From NCBI GenBank assembly GCA_002304445.1, contig NEVA01000004.1:62001-126000 (forward strand): a stretch of DNA of 64,000 bases. Direction: 5' to 3'. Shown piece after piece: positions 44,693 to 54,332 of the stretch; the stretch's first letter is position 1, and every line of letters begins with the position of its first letter. This DNA comes from Opitutia bacterium Tous-C4FEB. GTDB taxonomy: Bacteria; Verrucomicrobiota; Verrucomicrobiia; Opitutales; Opitutaceae. The notes under the pieces are model-generated. The model saw only the letters and a list, made by a program, of their open reading frames with translations. It did not search any database and had not been told where the DNA came from. The position numbers and the translations under genes were made by a program.

Positions 44693-45688
44693 TCAGCCGT
44701 TTTTTCCGAGACTGATCGGGGTAAAGGGCGCCAACTTCCGGTCCGGAGACTGCGCCGCCAGCTCGTCAAACGCCACCTGTTGCAGCGCGGTCGCCTGCGC
44801 CGGGGAGAGACCGAGCTCGAAGGCCGAGCGCTCGTCTTTGCCGAGCGAGCGCGGGTCGAGGCCGGTGAGATCGCCGAAAATCACCAGCGCCTCCAAGTAA
44901 TAGCCGTAGGTGCTCGCATGCCACTGGTCGTGGGCCCAGAGGTCGACTTGGCCGAACGCCACGCCGTCGTAGGGATTTGGATCGGCGACGCCGGTCTTGA
45001 AGGCGCGATTCCACGCTTCGCCCACGGGGATGACCCCGCGGATAACCGGCGTGGTGGCCGCAGCCCGGTCATAGGCGGCGCGAACGTCTTTGGCCATCTG
45101 TTCGATCGGCTGGCCGTGCCAATGGCCTTTCGCCGGGTAAACCTGATCGGCGCGCGACCAAGTCGAGATCAGGCGAATGTCGACCGCCGGGTTTTTGCCG
45201 TGGAGCAACTCGGCGAGTTGCTTGGCCGAGCGGATGAGGAGGTCGGGGTTGCCGGGTTGAGCGGTGTTGAGCAGGCTTTGGCTCTGCATCACCACGTGGT
45301 CCCAGGCGCGGCCGATCAGGTGGAGTTTTTGCGCGAGGTGAAGATCGAGGCCGGAGCCGCCGACCGTCTCGAGACTGACGTTGAAATCGAGACCGGCCTG
45401 AGTGGCGAAGGTCTTGAACACCGCCGGCACGCCGCCGATGCCGCCGCCGTTGAGATCCGTGACGGTGTGCGCGCGGTGAAACCGCACGGCCGAGCCGGAG
45501 CCGAAGAGAAAGCTGTTTCCGATAAACAGCACGGTGCCCATCGGCTTGAGGGCCGGAGCGGCGGCTGGCGCGGCGACGGTGGGCGTCGGGCCGGCGGGTT
45601 GCGGTTGGGCAACGAGGGCGGCGACCAGGAGCGGCCATAGCAGCAGTCGGGCGGTGAAATGCTCAAGAGTTCGGCGGGTCATCGGCAT
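44693..45688 (-). CDS. Secreted SGNH/GDSL-type hydrolase
   Basis: 331 residues from the ATG at 45688 (MPMTRRTLEHF; a second ATG two codons later is equally possible). The signal segment is ARLLLWPLLVAALVAQ. The SGNH core has TVLFIGNSFLFG with nucleophile S59, an ETVGGSGLD block, HVVMQSQSLL, and DQWHASTYGYYLEALV with the catalytic His. A proline/alanine-rich linker (TPTVAAPAAAPAL) sits between signal and domain. It lies 40 bases after the molybdoenzyme gene on the same strand. It differs from the other SGNH genes in lacking the C-terminal beta-sandwich. Confidence 0.78.
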   Translation of the reverse strand: MPMTRRTLEHFTARLLLWPLLVAALVAQPQPAGPTPTVAAPAAAPALKPMGTVLFIGNSFLFGSGSAVRFHRAHTVTDLNGGGIGGVPAVFKTFATQAGLDFNVSLETVGGSGLDLHLAQKLHLIGRAWDHVVMQSQSLLNTAQPGNPDLLIRSAKQLAELLHGKNPAVDIRLISTWSRADQVYPAKGHWHGQPIEQMAKDVRAAYDRAAATTPVIRGVIPVGEAWNRAFKTGVADPNPYDGVAFGQVDLWAHDQWHASTYGYYLEALVIFGDLTGLDPRSLGKDERSAFELGLSPAQATALQQVAFDELAAQSPDRKLAPFTPISLGKNG

Positions 45689-45728
45689 AAAGAAGCGGTA
45701 GGATAAACGAAAGAAGCCCGGTGGAACG

Positions 45729-46898
45729 TCAGATCCCGTCGCCGGCGGTGAGCGCCAGTTCCACGTCGAGCGGGCGGCGTGAGTTTTCGGTGGCGTAGGC
45801 CTCCATGAAATCGTTCCAAGGCGGAGCATCGGCGAAGTAGACTTGAGCGGGGCGGCTCGCGGCCACGCTCACGTTGCGGGCGATCGGGAGGTTGATGATG
45901 TAGCCGAGATTGTCGGGGTTGTAGTCGAGCGGTTGGGTCTGTCCGGTCTCCGTGTGGGCCCGCGCGAGCAACGTGTAATCGCCGGCGGCTCCGACGGTCC
46001 AGCGCGTCTCCCATTGGCACCAGCAATACGGCTGCCGGATGCCTTTGAGTTGGGCGGCTTGCCAGGTGCGGCCGCCATCGGAGGAGACGTCGACCCCTGC
46101 GATCTTTTCCTCGCCGGCCCAGGCCAGACCGGCCACGAGGTGGCGGCCCAGACCCAGCTGCGCGCCTTCGGGCGGCTGGAGGATGGCGCTCTTGACGGCA
46201 CTCGCGCCGATCGGCTGGCGGACTTTTCCGCCGGGGCCCGGGCGATTCACGGAGTATTTGGTGGTTTGGAAAAAGCCCGGGTAGGCGTGGTCGATCACGC
46301 GCATGGCGCGCAGCCACTTCACGGATGCGACGCCATAATGACCCGGCACGAATAGCCGCATGGGCGCGCCGTGGTTCGGCTCCAGCCACTCGCCGTTCAT
46401 GCGCAGGGCGATGATCGTGTCGGGATGCAGCGCCTTTGCGAGGGGGAGGCTGCGGGAAAAATTCATCGCGTGGCCGTGCTCCTCGCCGTGATCGGCGCCC
46501 TCGAAGACCACTTCGGTCGCGCCGGCGGCGAGGCCGGCCGGTTCGAGCAAGGTGCGGAGCGGCACGCCGCTCCACTCGGCGTTGCCGATCGCGCCGGCGC
46601 CCCACTGCACGCCCTCGGCGCGTTCGCGGAGAAACGAACGCCCGTTGCCGGCGCATTCGACGGTCGCGAACACGGTGTGTTGGGGCAACGAGGCCAACTC
46701 GGCGAACGTCCAGGCGGCGGGCCGGGCGACCAAGCCGTCCAACGTGCAGGTCCAGGCGGCGGCGTCAGTGGCGACGGGCGGCTCAAAGTGGTTGCGCACG
46801 AAAAAGAGTCGGTTCGGGGTGACCCAGCCGGCGGAGTTGTCGAGGGGAGTTTCGCTGTTCTCCGGGGACGCCGTGACGATTTTTCGTTGGGGATTCAT
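45729..46898 (-). CDS. Sulfite-oxidase-like molybdopterin enzyme
   Basis: 389 residues from the ATG at 46898 (MNPQRKIVTASPENSETPL). The Mo-cofactor domain has FFVRNHFEPP, the molybdenum-ligand cysteine C82 in ATVECAGNGRSF, GNAEWSGVPLRTLLE, ADHGEEHGH, and PMRLFVPGHYGVASVKWL. The C-terminal dimerisation domain follows (IAGVDVSSDGGRTWQAAQL, CWCQWETRWTVG, YIINLPIARNVSV). No signal peptide or Tat motif is visible at this start, which is unusual for bacterial sulfite-oxidase relatives, so it may be cytoplasmic or the start may be wrong. Substrate could be sulfite or a related oxyanion. Confidence 0.86.
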   Translation of the reverse strand: MNPQRKIVTASPENSETPLDNSAGWVTPNRLFFVRNHFEPPVATDAAAWTCTLDGLVARPAAWTFAELASLPQHTVFATVECAGNGRSFLRERAEGVQWGAGAIGNAEWSGVPLRTLLEPAGLAAGATEVVFEGADHGEEHGHAMNFSRSLPLAKALHPDTIIALRMNGEWLEPNHGAPMRLFVPGHYGVASVKWLRAMRVIDHAYPGFFQTTKYSVNRPGPGGKVRQPIGASAVKSAILQPPEGAQLGLGRHLVAGLAWAGEEKIAGVDVSSDGGRTWQAAQLKGIRQPYCWCQWETRWTVGAAGDYTLLARAHTETGQTQPLDYNPDNLGYIINLPIARNVSVAASRPAQVYFADAPPWNDFMEAYATENSRRPLDVELALTAGDGI

Positions 46899-47032
46899 AG
46901 GAGGGACGCGGCCGAGCCGCGCCGGACAACCCACACCGCGAGATCGTGCGGAATCGGGCAAGACGGAAAGCGAGGGGGCGACCTTCACGCTATCGCAAAA
47001 GAAACAACCGCAGCCGAAGAGGGCCGATGTTC

Positions 47033-47362
47033 TCAGTCGTGCTTTTTTCCGGGCTTGGGTATCTTGCGCGGACGGCGGTTTGAAGCGGATCGAGACACGT
47101 TTTCCGGAGGGGCCCCGGCGAGAATCGAGGGTTCGACATCAAAATCGATCAACTCGCACGGTTTAAGCCCGCAGGCCTTGGCGAGTTTTTCGATTGTAGA
47201 GAGGCGGATGTCGCGCTTCCGGCCTGCTTCGACCGACTGGTAGTATTTGTAGTCGAGACCCGACTTTTCGGCGAACGCCTCCTGGGTAAGGCCAAGGCCC
47301 TTTCGGAGTTGTTTTACGCGCGCCAGCAGGCGCTCAGCCGTATCGTTTGCCACTTCTAACAT
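47033..47362 (-). CDS. XRE-family helix-turn-helix regulator
   Basis: 109 residues. The helix-turn-helix is LRKGLGLTQEAFAEKSGLDYKYYQSVEAG (residues ~19-47), and the C-terminus is basic (NRRPRKIPKPGKKHD). It is divergent from the helicase gene, with 179 bases between starts that contain two 23-base direct repeats. This layout is typical of the controller (C-type) proteins of restriction-modification systems and of TA-like islands, so it probably times expression of the defence operon. Confidence 0.85.
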   Translation of the reverse strand: MLEVANDTAERLLARVKQLRKGLGLTQEAFAEKSGLDYKYYQSVEAGRKRDIRLSTIEKLAKACGLKPCELIDFDVEPSILAGAPPENVSRSASNRRPRKIPKPGKKHD

Positions 47363-47384
47363 TAGCGGCGGCCCCCTTTCTCAT

Positions 47385-47435
47385 ACACCTTGGCAACGGC
47401 AGTGCGGGCTGGACACCATAGTAACGGTAGTGCGA
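47385..47435. promoter_or_regulatory. Two 23-base direct repeats between XRE regulator and helicase
   Basis: Copies at 47385-47407 and 47413-47435 share ACACC, then AACGG(C/T)AGTGCG at the same spacing, 28 bases apart. An inverted partial copy (CACTACCG) is at 47469-47476. These are likely binding sites of the XRE regulator. Confidence 0.62.
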
Positions 47436-47541
47436 AGTGGGCGTGTTTATGTGCGACGCACCCATCTCCACTACCGGCATCTCCGGCCGAGGTGTGGAAT
47501 CTGTCCTGCGGGACTGAACACCGCGCGAAGGTTCATACCCT

Positions 47542-50500
47542 GTGCCTAGAATCTTCGATAACATCGCTCAGGCGTTGTTGCCTGCGCTGAGCGACACCCT
47601 CGCGGTCGCCCACCGTTCCGACTTTTGCGTCGGCTACTTCAATCTCCGCGGCTGGAAGGCCATCGACACGCTGATCGATGCGTGGCCGGGCGGGGCCGGC
47701 CAGCAATGCCGACTACTCGTCGGCATGCAGCGACTCCCGCAGGACGAGTTGCGCGACGCCTACAGTCTGGCGCCACAGGAGAGCGAGATGAGCATGCAGG
47801 CCGCCGTTCAACTGAAACGCCGCCTAGCTCAGAATTTCCGGGATCAGCTTACGTTCGGCGCACCCACCGACGCCGATGAAGCCGGCCTGCGCCGACTCTC
47901 GGCCCAGCTCAAGTCCGGCAAGGTGGTCGTAAAGCTTTTCCTGCGACACACCCTCCACGCGAAACTCTACCTCTGTTTCCGCAGCGACCCCATCAACCCC
48001 ATCACCGGGTTCCTTGGCAGCAGTAATCTCACGTTCTCCGGCCTCAGCGGACAGGGCGAGCTGAACGTCGATGTGCTCGATCACGACGCGACCGAAAAGC
48101 TCGCGCGCTGGTTCAACGAGCGTTGGGACGACCGCTGGTGCATCGATATCACGAGTGAACTGATCCAAGTCATCGATGAGAGCTGGGCGCGGCCCGACGT
48201 GCTTCCGCCCTATTGGATTTACGTGAAGATGGCCTACCACCTCGCCGAGGAAGCGCGTGCGGGTCTCTCCGAATTCTCCATTCCCGCCGACATGCGCGGC
48301 ACCTTGCTGGAGTTTCAGGCCGCCGCCGTGCGCATTGCCGCCCGCCATCTCCAGAAGCGCGGCGGAGTGATTCTCGGCGATGTCGTCGGTCTCGGGAAAA
48401 CCGTCATGGCCACCGCGCTCGCGCGGGTTTTCCAAGACCCACCGCACTCGTTGGAGACGCTCATTCTTTGTCCGAAAAATCTCGTGGGGATGTGGAAGGG
48501 TTACGCGCACCGCCATCGCCTGATCGCTGAAGTCGTTTCCGTAACGCAGGCCCAGTCCATCCTCCCTGACCTGCGCCGCTACCGCGTCGTCATCATCGAC
48601 GAGAGCCACAATCTCCGCAATCGCGAGGGCCGCCGCTGGGCGGTGATCCGCGACTACCTCGCGCGCAACGCCAGCAAGTGCATTTTGCTTTCGGCCACAC
48701 CCTACAACAAAGCCTACCTCGATCTCGCCAACCAACTCCGGCTTTTTCTCACGCCCGAAGACGGTGTCGGCCTCCGGCCCGAAGAATACCTCCGCACCGA
48801 TTGCGACGGCCGGGTCGATGAATTCACCCGTCGCCACCAGTGCGCTGTAAACTGTCTCGCGGCCTTCGAAAAGAGCCCGCACGCGGACGACTGGCGCGAA
48901 CTTATGCGGCTTTTTATGGTGCGGCGCACCCGCAGCTTCGTGGAGCGCAACTACGCGCTGACGGAGTGTCCCGGCTGCACGACCGTCCTCGCGCCGACGC
49001 ACACCCACTGCGCCAAGTGCGGCCGTGCCAAGGCCAAGGAGGATCGCCGGTTTCTCGTGCTGGAGGGCAACCGCCGTTTCCATTTCCCGAAGCGACGCCC
49101 CAAAGCGCTCACGTTTCGCATCGCCGAAAAAGACCCTGACGACCAATACGCGCGACTCTATTCGGAGCGCGTCGTGGACACGGTCCGGCTGCTCCGGTTG
49201 CCGCGCTACGGACTCGCAAACTATCTCAGACCGGCCCCCGATAAAGCCCCGACGCAGGACGAAGCGGAGATGATGAAAAATCTCTCCCGCGCCGGCCAGC
49301 GGTTGATCGGCTTCTGCCGCACCAATCTTTTCAAACGGCTCGAAAGCAGCGGCCATGCGTTTCTCGTTTCGGTGCGCCGCCACGTTGTGCGGAATGTAAT
49401 CTGGCTGCACGCCCTCGAAAAAGGACAACCGCTCCCGATCGGGACGCAGGACGCGGTGCTGTTCGAAACACGTTCCGACGATGGGGACGACAGCGGTCTT
49501 TTCGCCGGCGGCCCCACGAGCGATCAAGCAAATCAGGTGGCGAGTGTGCCGAAAGACCTCGCCGGCTTTTCTGCCGAGGCCGCCAACGGCTACGCTCTGC
49601 TCCGCGACCACCACAAGCAGAACTTCGACTGGCTGCGGGCCGATCTCTTCATCCCGGACCTCGCCACCCACCTACGGCTCGATGCCGAGCGCCTCCTCGC
49701 CGTGCTCCAACTGGCCGAGACGTGGAATCCGGCGACGGATCGCAAGCTCGCCGAATTGGAAAAATTGATCCGCAAACAACACGGGAGGGAGAAGATTCTG
49801 ATTTTCTCCCAGTTTGCCGACACTGTGAGCTACCTCAGCGGCGAACTGCATCGGCGCGGGGTCGACCGCCTCGCCTCCGTCACGGGAAGCACCGACGATC
49901 CCGCTGCCTTCGCGCAGCGCTTCAGCCCCGAAAGCAATCAGGTACGCGACCAAATCTCCGCCGCCCAGGAACTCCGCGTGCTCATCGCCACCGATGTTTT
50001 GAGCGAGGGGCAGAATCTTCAGGACGCCGCCATCGTCGTAAATTTCGATCTGCCGTGGGCCATCATCCGCCTCATTCAACGAGCCGGCCGCGTGGATCGT
50101 ATCGGCCAGAAAGCAGGAGAGATTCTCTGTTACTCCTTCCTGCCGGCCGAGGGCGTGGAGCGCCTGATAAAACTTCGCTCGCGCGTGCGCCAGCGCTTGC
50201 AGGAAAACGCCGAAGTCGTCGGCACCGACGAAACGTTCTTCGAGGACGAGCAACACGATGGCCTCATTCGCGATCTCTTCACCGAGCGATCCGGCGTCCT
50301 TGATGACCCCGAGGACAGCGAGGTCGATCTCTCCTCGCTCGCCTATCAGATCTGGAAAAACGCGAGCGACGCCGACCCGTTCCTGCGAAAAATCATCCCC
50401 GATCTGCCCGGTGTCGTGTTTTCGACCAAGTCGCTCGCCGCCGTCGCGCCGCGTCCCGTCGGTGCTCCCGGGGTAGTGCCCGTCTCCGGTGCGATGGTGT

Positions 50501-51009
50501 ATGTGCGCACCGGCGACGGCACCGATGCCTTGGCGTGGGTGGACGAAGCCGGCCGCACCGTCACCGAATCGCAGCACGAGATTCTGCGCGCCGCCGCGTG
50601 TGAGCCGACAACTCCGGCGGAGCCGCGTTTGGATCGCCATCACGCGCTCGTGCAAGGTGCCGTCGCCGCGATTCAGACGGAGCACGCCGGGAGCGGTGGG
50701 CAGCTCGGCAAGCCGACCAGCGCGCGACGTCGCACCTATGAACGGCTAAAGGATTACGCGGCCCACGTGAAGGGCACGCTCTTCGATATCAAGCCGATGC
50801 ATCAAGCGCTCGACGCCCTCTACGCGCAACCGCTGACCGAGGCCGCCCGCGATCTCCTGAATCGCGAGCTCCGCGCGGGCATCGCCGACGAGAAACTCGC
50901 CGACCTCATTCTCTCGCTCCACGAGGAAGACCGCCTGTGCCTGCCCAAGGACGACGGCCACACGCGCGAGCCGCAGATCATCTGTTCCCTCGGTATCCGC
51001 CCGCTCTGA
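47542..51009 (+). CDS. PLD-nuclease/SNF2-type helicase (defence protein)
   Basis: 1155 residues with a GTG start and GAAGG ribosome site. Residues ~1-200 are a phospholipase-D-like nuclease with one HxK motif (H139, K141 in LHAKLYL) and GSSN at 159-162. Residues ~255-870 are an SF2/SNF2 ATPase: Walker A GLGKT (283-287), DESH (353-356), SAT (384-386), a zinc ribbon C476/C479/C490/C493, and the C-terminal lobe with ILIFSQFADTVSYL, LIATDVLSEGQNLQDA and IQRAGRVDRIGQ. A helical C-terminal domain follows. It starts an operon with an adenine methyltransferase 5 bases later and a DprA-like gene. A restriction-type anti-phage function is likely: the helicase translocates and the PLD domain cuts. Confidence 0.9.
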   Translation: MPRIFDNIAQALLPALSDTLAVAHRSDFCVGYFNLRGWKAIDTLIDAWPGGAGQQCRLLVGMQRLPQDELRDAYSLAPQESEMSMQAAVQLKRRLAQNFRDQLTFGAPTDADEAGLRRLSAQLKSGKVVVKLFLRHTLHAKLYLCFRSDPINPITGFLGSSNLTFSGLSGQGELNVDVLDHDATEKLARWFNERWDDRWCIDITSELIQVIDESWARPDVLPPYWIYVKMAYHLAEEARAGLSEFSIPADMRGTLLEFQAAAVRIAARHLQKRGGVILGDVVGLGKTVMATALARVFQDPPHSLETLILCPKNLVGMWKGYAHRHRLIAEVVSVTQAQSILPDLRRYRVVIIDESHNLRNREGRRWAVIRDYLARNASKCILLSATPYNKAYLDLANQLRLFLTPEDGVGLRPEEYLRTDCDGRVDEFTRRHQCAVNCLAAFEKSPHADDWRELMRLFMVRRTRSFVERNYALTECPGCTTVLAPTHTHCAKCGRAKAKEDRRFLVLEGNRRFHFPKRRPKALTFRIAEKDPDDQYARLYSERVVDTVRLLRLPRYGLANYLRPAPDKAPTQDEAEMMKNLSRAGQRLIGFCRTNLFKRLESSGHAFLVSVRRHVVRNVIWLHALEKGQPLPIGTQDAVLFETRSDDGDDSGLFAGGPTSDQANQVASVPKDLAGFSAEAANGYALLRDHHKQNFDWLRADLFIPDLATHLRLDAERLLAVLQLAETWNPATDRKLAELEKLIRKQHGREKILIFSQFADTVSYLSGELHRRGVDRLASVTGSTDDPAAFAQRFSPESNQVRDQISAAQELRVLIATDVLSEGQNLQDAAIVVNFDLPWAIIRLIQRAGRVDRIGQKAGEILCYSFLPAEGVERLIKLRSRVRQRLQENAEVVGTDETFFEDEQHDGLIRDLFTERSGVLDDPEDSEVDLSSLAYQIWKNASDADPFLRKIIPDLPGVVFSTKSLAAVAPRPVGAPGVVPVSGAMVYVRTGDGTDALAWVDEAGRTVTESQHEILRAAACEPTTPAEPRLDRHHALVQGAVAAIQTEHAGSGGQLGKPTSARRRTYERLKDYAAHVKGTLFDIKPMHQALDALYAQPLTEAARDLLNRELRAGIADEKLADLILSLHEEDRLCLPKDDGHTREPQIICSLGIRPL

Positions 51010-51014
51010 TCCCC

Positions 51015-54000
51015 ATGACACTCGACTTCGCCCGCGCCCGCCCGCTCCTCCAATCCGGCGACCTCGCCCGGCTCTTCCGCGAGGAACTCGGCTGGGAGCC
51101 AAGCCGACACCGCCTCACGCTGCGAGCCGCCGAGCAAGACCACGCGCTGACCGCCTTCGCAGAGAAGCGCGGGTTCACCGCGTGGCTTTGCGTCGCTCCG
51201 GATGGCGGGCTGCCAGACCACGCCACCCGGCTGAAAATTGAGCGAAAACTCACCGAGACGAATTTCGAGCATCTCATTGTTTTCGCTACGCCCGACCGCG
51301 CCCGCCAGTCGTGGATGTGGGTTCGGCGCGAGACGGGGAAACCGCTCGCGGTCCGCACCCACGAATTTTTCCGCGCCCAGCCCGGCGATTCGCTGCTCCA
51401 GAAACTCGACTCGCTCTATGTCTCGTTCGCCGAGGAAGAAGCTGGAATCGCAATCGTCCAAATGGGCGGGAAGGCCCGCGCCGCCTTCGACCTCGAGCGT
51501 GTCACCAAGGCGTTTTACCGTGATTTCGACACGCACCGGAAGGCCTTCCTCACGTTCATCGACGGCATCGGCGCAGTGGCCGACCGCGAGTGGTATGCGT
51601 CCGTCATGCTCAACCGCCTGATGTTCGTCTATTTCATCCAGAAGAAGGGGTTTCTCGACGGCGACCGCGACTACCTCCGCCATCGCCTCCAGCGCAGCCA
51701 GCAAGAAAAAGGGAAGGATAAGTTCTACACCTTTTACCGCTACTTCCTGCTCCGTCTCTTCCACGAGGGCTTCGGCAGGCGCCGCCAAGACCGCGCGCCC
51801 GATCTCGAAAAACTACTCGGCAACATCCCCTATCTCAACGGTGGTCTCTTCGACGTGCATGAACTCGAAAAACCCGAGCGCTACGGCGAGGAAATTCAGA
51901 TTCCCGACAAGGCCTTCGAGCGCGTTTTCGATTACTTCGACGCCTACCAGTGGCACCTCGACGAACGCCCGCTCCGCGCCGACAACGAGATCAACCCCGA
52001 TGTCCTCGGCTATATCTTCGAAAAATACATCAACCAAAAACAAATGGGGGCGTATTACACGAAGGAGGATATCACCGATTATATCGGGAAAAATACCATC
52101 CTGCCGTTCCTCTTCGATGCCGCCCGTGCCCGGTGTAAAGTCGCCTTCGAAAATCCGGGCGGTCCGACCGTCTGGGATTTGCTCCGCGAAAATCCCGACC
52201 GCTACATCTATCCCGCCGTCCGGCACGGCACGGATAAAAAACTCCCGCCAGAAATCGCGGCGGGCCTCGATCCCAACCAGCCCGACCTGATCGCGCGCCG
52301 CAAGGCGTGGAACAAGCCCGCGCCCGCCGACTACGCTTTGCCCACGGAAATCTGGCGCGAGGTCGTCGCCCGTCGGCAGCGTTGTGAGGAGATCAGGAAG
52401 AAACTCACGGCGGGCGAAGTCCGCGACGTGAACGACTTCATCACGCTCAATCTCGATCTCCGCCAGTTTTCGCAGGATGTCATTCAGAGCTGCGAAGGCC
52501 CTGACCTGCTCATGGCCCTGTGGCATGCCATCACAACGATCACGGTCCTCGATCCCACCGGTGGCTCGGGCGCGTTCGTGTTTGCCGCACTCAACATTCT
52601 CGACCCGCTCTACGAGGCCTGTCTCGACCGCATGGAAGCGTTCCTCGCCGAGTGGGACGAACATGGTCGCAAGGCGCACCCGAACTACCACAAGAAGTTC
52701 GCTGAAGTCCTCGGTCGCGTAGACGCGCACCCCAATCGCCGCTACTTCGTCCTAAAATCGATCATCCTGAACAACCTCTACGCCGTGGACATCATGGAGG
52801 AGGCGGTGGAGATCTGTAAGCTGCGCCTGTTCCTCAAGCTCGCCGCGCAGGTCGATCCGGACGCCACCAAGGACAACCTCGGCATCGAGCCGCTCCCGGA
52901 CGTCGATTTCAACATCCGCGCCGGCAACACCCTTGTCGGCTACGCCACCTACGACGAAGTGAAACGCGCCGTCACCAGCGCACTGGATTTCGACGACGCG
53001 ATGGGAAAGATCGCCGTCAAAGCCGCCGACCTGCAGCAGACGTTCGACAAATTTCGCCAGCTCCAGACTGAGGGCGACGGTTCAGTGCCTACCACCCACA
53101 AGCACGAACTCCAGAAACGGCTCAAGGCCCTAGACGACGAACTCAACAGCTACCTCGCCGGCGAATACGGCGTGAAAGTGAGCGACAAAGTTGCGTTCGC
53201 CAAATGGGTGAAATCACACCAGCCGTTCCACTGGTTCATCCAGTTCTACGGCATCCTCACCAGCGGTGGTTTCGATGTCATAGTCGGCAATCCCCCCTAC
53301 GTGGAATACAAGGACGTCAAAGATTCCTACAAGGTCCACGGATTCCAAACGCTGGAATGCGGCGACCTCTACGCATTCACAATGGAGCGCGCCTACCGGC
53401 TTCTCCAAAGAGGCGGACGGGTTGGCCTAATTGTTCCAGTGTCCATTTTCTGCGTGGACGGCTTCAAGACGCTTCAAACGCTTTCGCTTCAGAAACTGGA
53501 ATCAATATGGGCATCGAGTTACGCGAATCGACCAGCTCAACTTTTCGATGGCGCTCAAAAACGGTTAACCATCGTTCTCGGAAAGAGAGGCGAATCGACG
53601 ATGCCTGCGGTTCACACGACGGCCTATTATCGTTGGCGCAGGGAGGAGTTTCCGAACTTATTTCGCGCGCGGGTTCACTATGCACCAACGCACTCCAATT
53701 TTTCGGTCTTTCCGGCCTCGCTGGAGAAGCTCGGCAGCACAATCGAAGTTTCCGCTTTCTCAAAGCTCGCCATGAGAAACGAGCGCCTCGAAGCCGCGGT
53801 AACCTCGGCCGTAAAGCATCGCGTGTTTTACACTCGCAAGTTCGGATACTTCCTCGCGTTTCTGAATTTCATTCCGCGCGTTTCGGAAATTCGCACTCGT
53901 AAGTTGGTCGCGCCTTCGGAACTCAAAGACCTCTGCCTTCCAGATAACGCGACCGTGCTGACCACCGTTGCATCCCTCAGTTCATCCACCTTCTTTTGGT

Positions 54001-54332
54001 TTTGGAACGTGCTGTCGGACTGCCGGAACTTGAATCGCCGGGACATCTTTTCGTTTCCGCTCAACCCCGTTGCGTTGACCGAGCATGAGCGCCGGCGGCT
54101 CGCCGACTTGGGAGAAAAATATCTCAAGGGGCTCAAGGATGCATCCTATGAAATGCAGAAGAGTGGGTTGATGCTCCAGACCTTTGAGTATTCATCCACC
54201 AAACCCATCCTCGACGAAATCGACGCGGTGCTCGCAGAGCACTACGGGTTCACGGCGGAGGAGTTGGATTTCATCCTGAACTACGACATCAAATACCGCC
54301 TCGGCCGCGACACCGAGAACGAAGAGGAATGA
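51015..54332 (+). CDS. Eco57I-type N6-adenine DNA methyltransferase (type IIG/PglX-like)
   Basis: 1105 residues from the ATG at 51015, five bases after the helicase stop. Motif I is LDPTGGSGAF (residues 512-519 start it), and motif IV is NPPY at 759-762 in IVGNPPYVEY, the pair that identifies gamma-class adenine methyltransferases. FEKYINQKQMGAYYTKEDI precedes motif I as in Eco57I and PglX proteins. The C-terminal third (~780-1105) is the likely target-recognition region, ending EELDFILNYDIKYRLGRD. The N-terminal ~200 residues (RLKIERKLTETNFEHLIVF) may hold a nuclease-like fold, but no certain PD-ExK motif is seen. The short gap implies co-translation with the helicase. Confidence 0.92.
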   Translation: MTLDFARARPLLQSGDLARLFREELGWEPSRHRLTLRAAEQDHALTAFAEKRGFTAWLCVAPDGGLPDHATRLKIERKLTETNFEHLIVFATPDRARQSWMWVRRETGKPLAVRTHEFFRAQPGDSLLQKLDSLYVSFAEEEAGIAIVQMGGKARAAFDLERVTKAFYRDFDTHRKAFLTFIDGIGAVADREWYASVMLNRLMFVYFIQKKGFLDGDRDYLRHRLQRSQQEKGKDKFYTFYRYFLLRLFHEGFGRRRQDRAPDLEKLLGNIPYLNGGLFDVHELEKPERYGEEIQIPDKAFERVFDYFDAYQWHLDERPLRADNEINPDVLGYIFEKYINQKQMGAYYTKEDITDYIGKNTILPFLFDAARARCKVAFENPGGPTVWDLLRENPDRYIYPAVRHGTDKKLPPEIAAGLDPNQPDLIARRKAWNKPAPADYALPTEIWREVVARRQRCEEIRKKLTAGEVRDVNDFITLNLDLRQFSQDVIQSCEGPDLLMALWHAITTITVLDPTGGSGAFVFAALNILDPLYEACLDRMEAFLAEWDEHGRKAHPNYHKKFAEVLGRVDAHPNRRYFVLKSIILNNLYAVDIMEEAVEICKLRLFLKLAAQVDPDATKDNLGIEPLPDVDFNIRAGNTLVGYATYDEVKRAVTSALDFDDAMGKIAVKAADLQQTFDKFRQLQTEGDGSVPTTHKHELQKRLKALDDELNSYLAGEYGVKVSDKVAFAKWVKSHQPFHWFIQFYGILTSGGFDVIVGNPPYVEYKDVKDSYKVHGFQTLECGDLYAFTMERAYRLLQRGGRVGLIVPVSIFCVDGFKTLQTLSLQKLESIWASSYANRPAQLFDGAQKRLTIVLGKRGESTMPAVHTTAYYRWRREEFPNLFRARVHYAPTHSNFSVFPASLEKLGSTIEVSAFSKLAMRNERLEAAVTSAVKHRVFYTRKFGYFLAFLNFIPRVSEIRTRKLVAPSELKDLCLPDNATVLTTVASLSSSTFFWFWNVLSDCRNLNRRDIFSFPLNPVALTEHERRRLADLGEKYLKGLKDASYEMQKSGLMLQTFEYSSTKPILDEIDAVLAEHYGFTAEELDFILNYDIKYRLGRDTENEEE

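Noticed and set aside
47824-49671. 615-codon open frame on the minus strand
   Set aside because: Antisense to the PLD/SNF2 helicase; no domain is recognisable and the helicase motifs are on the other strand.
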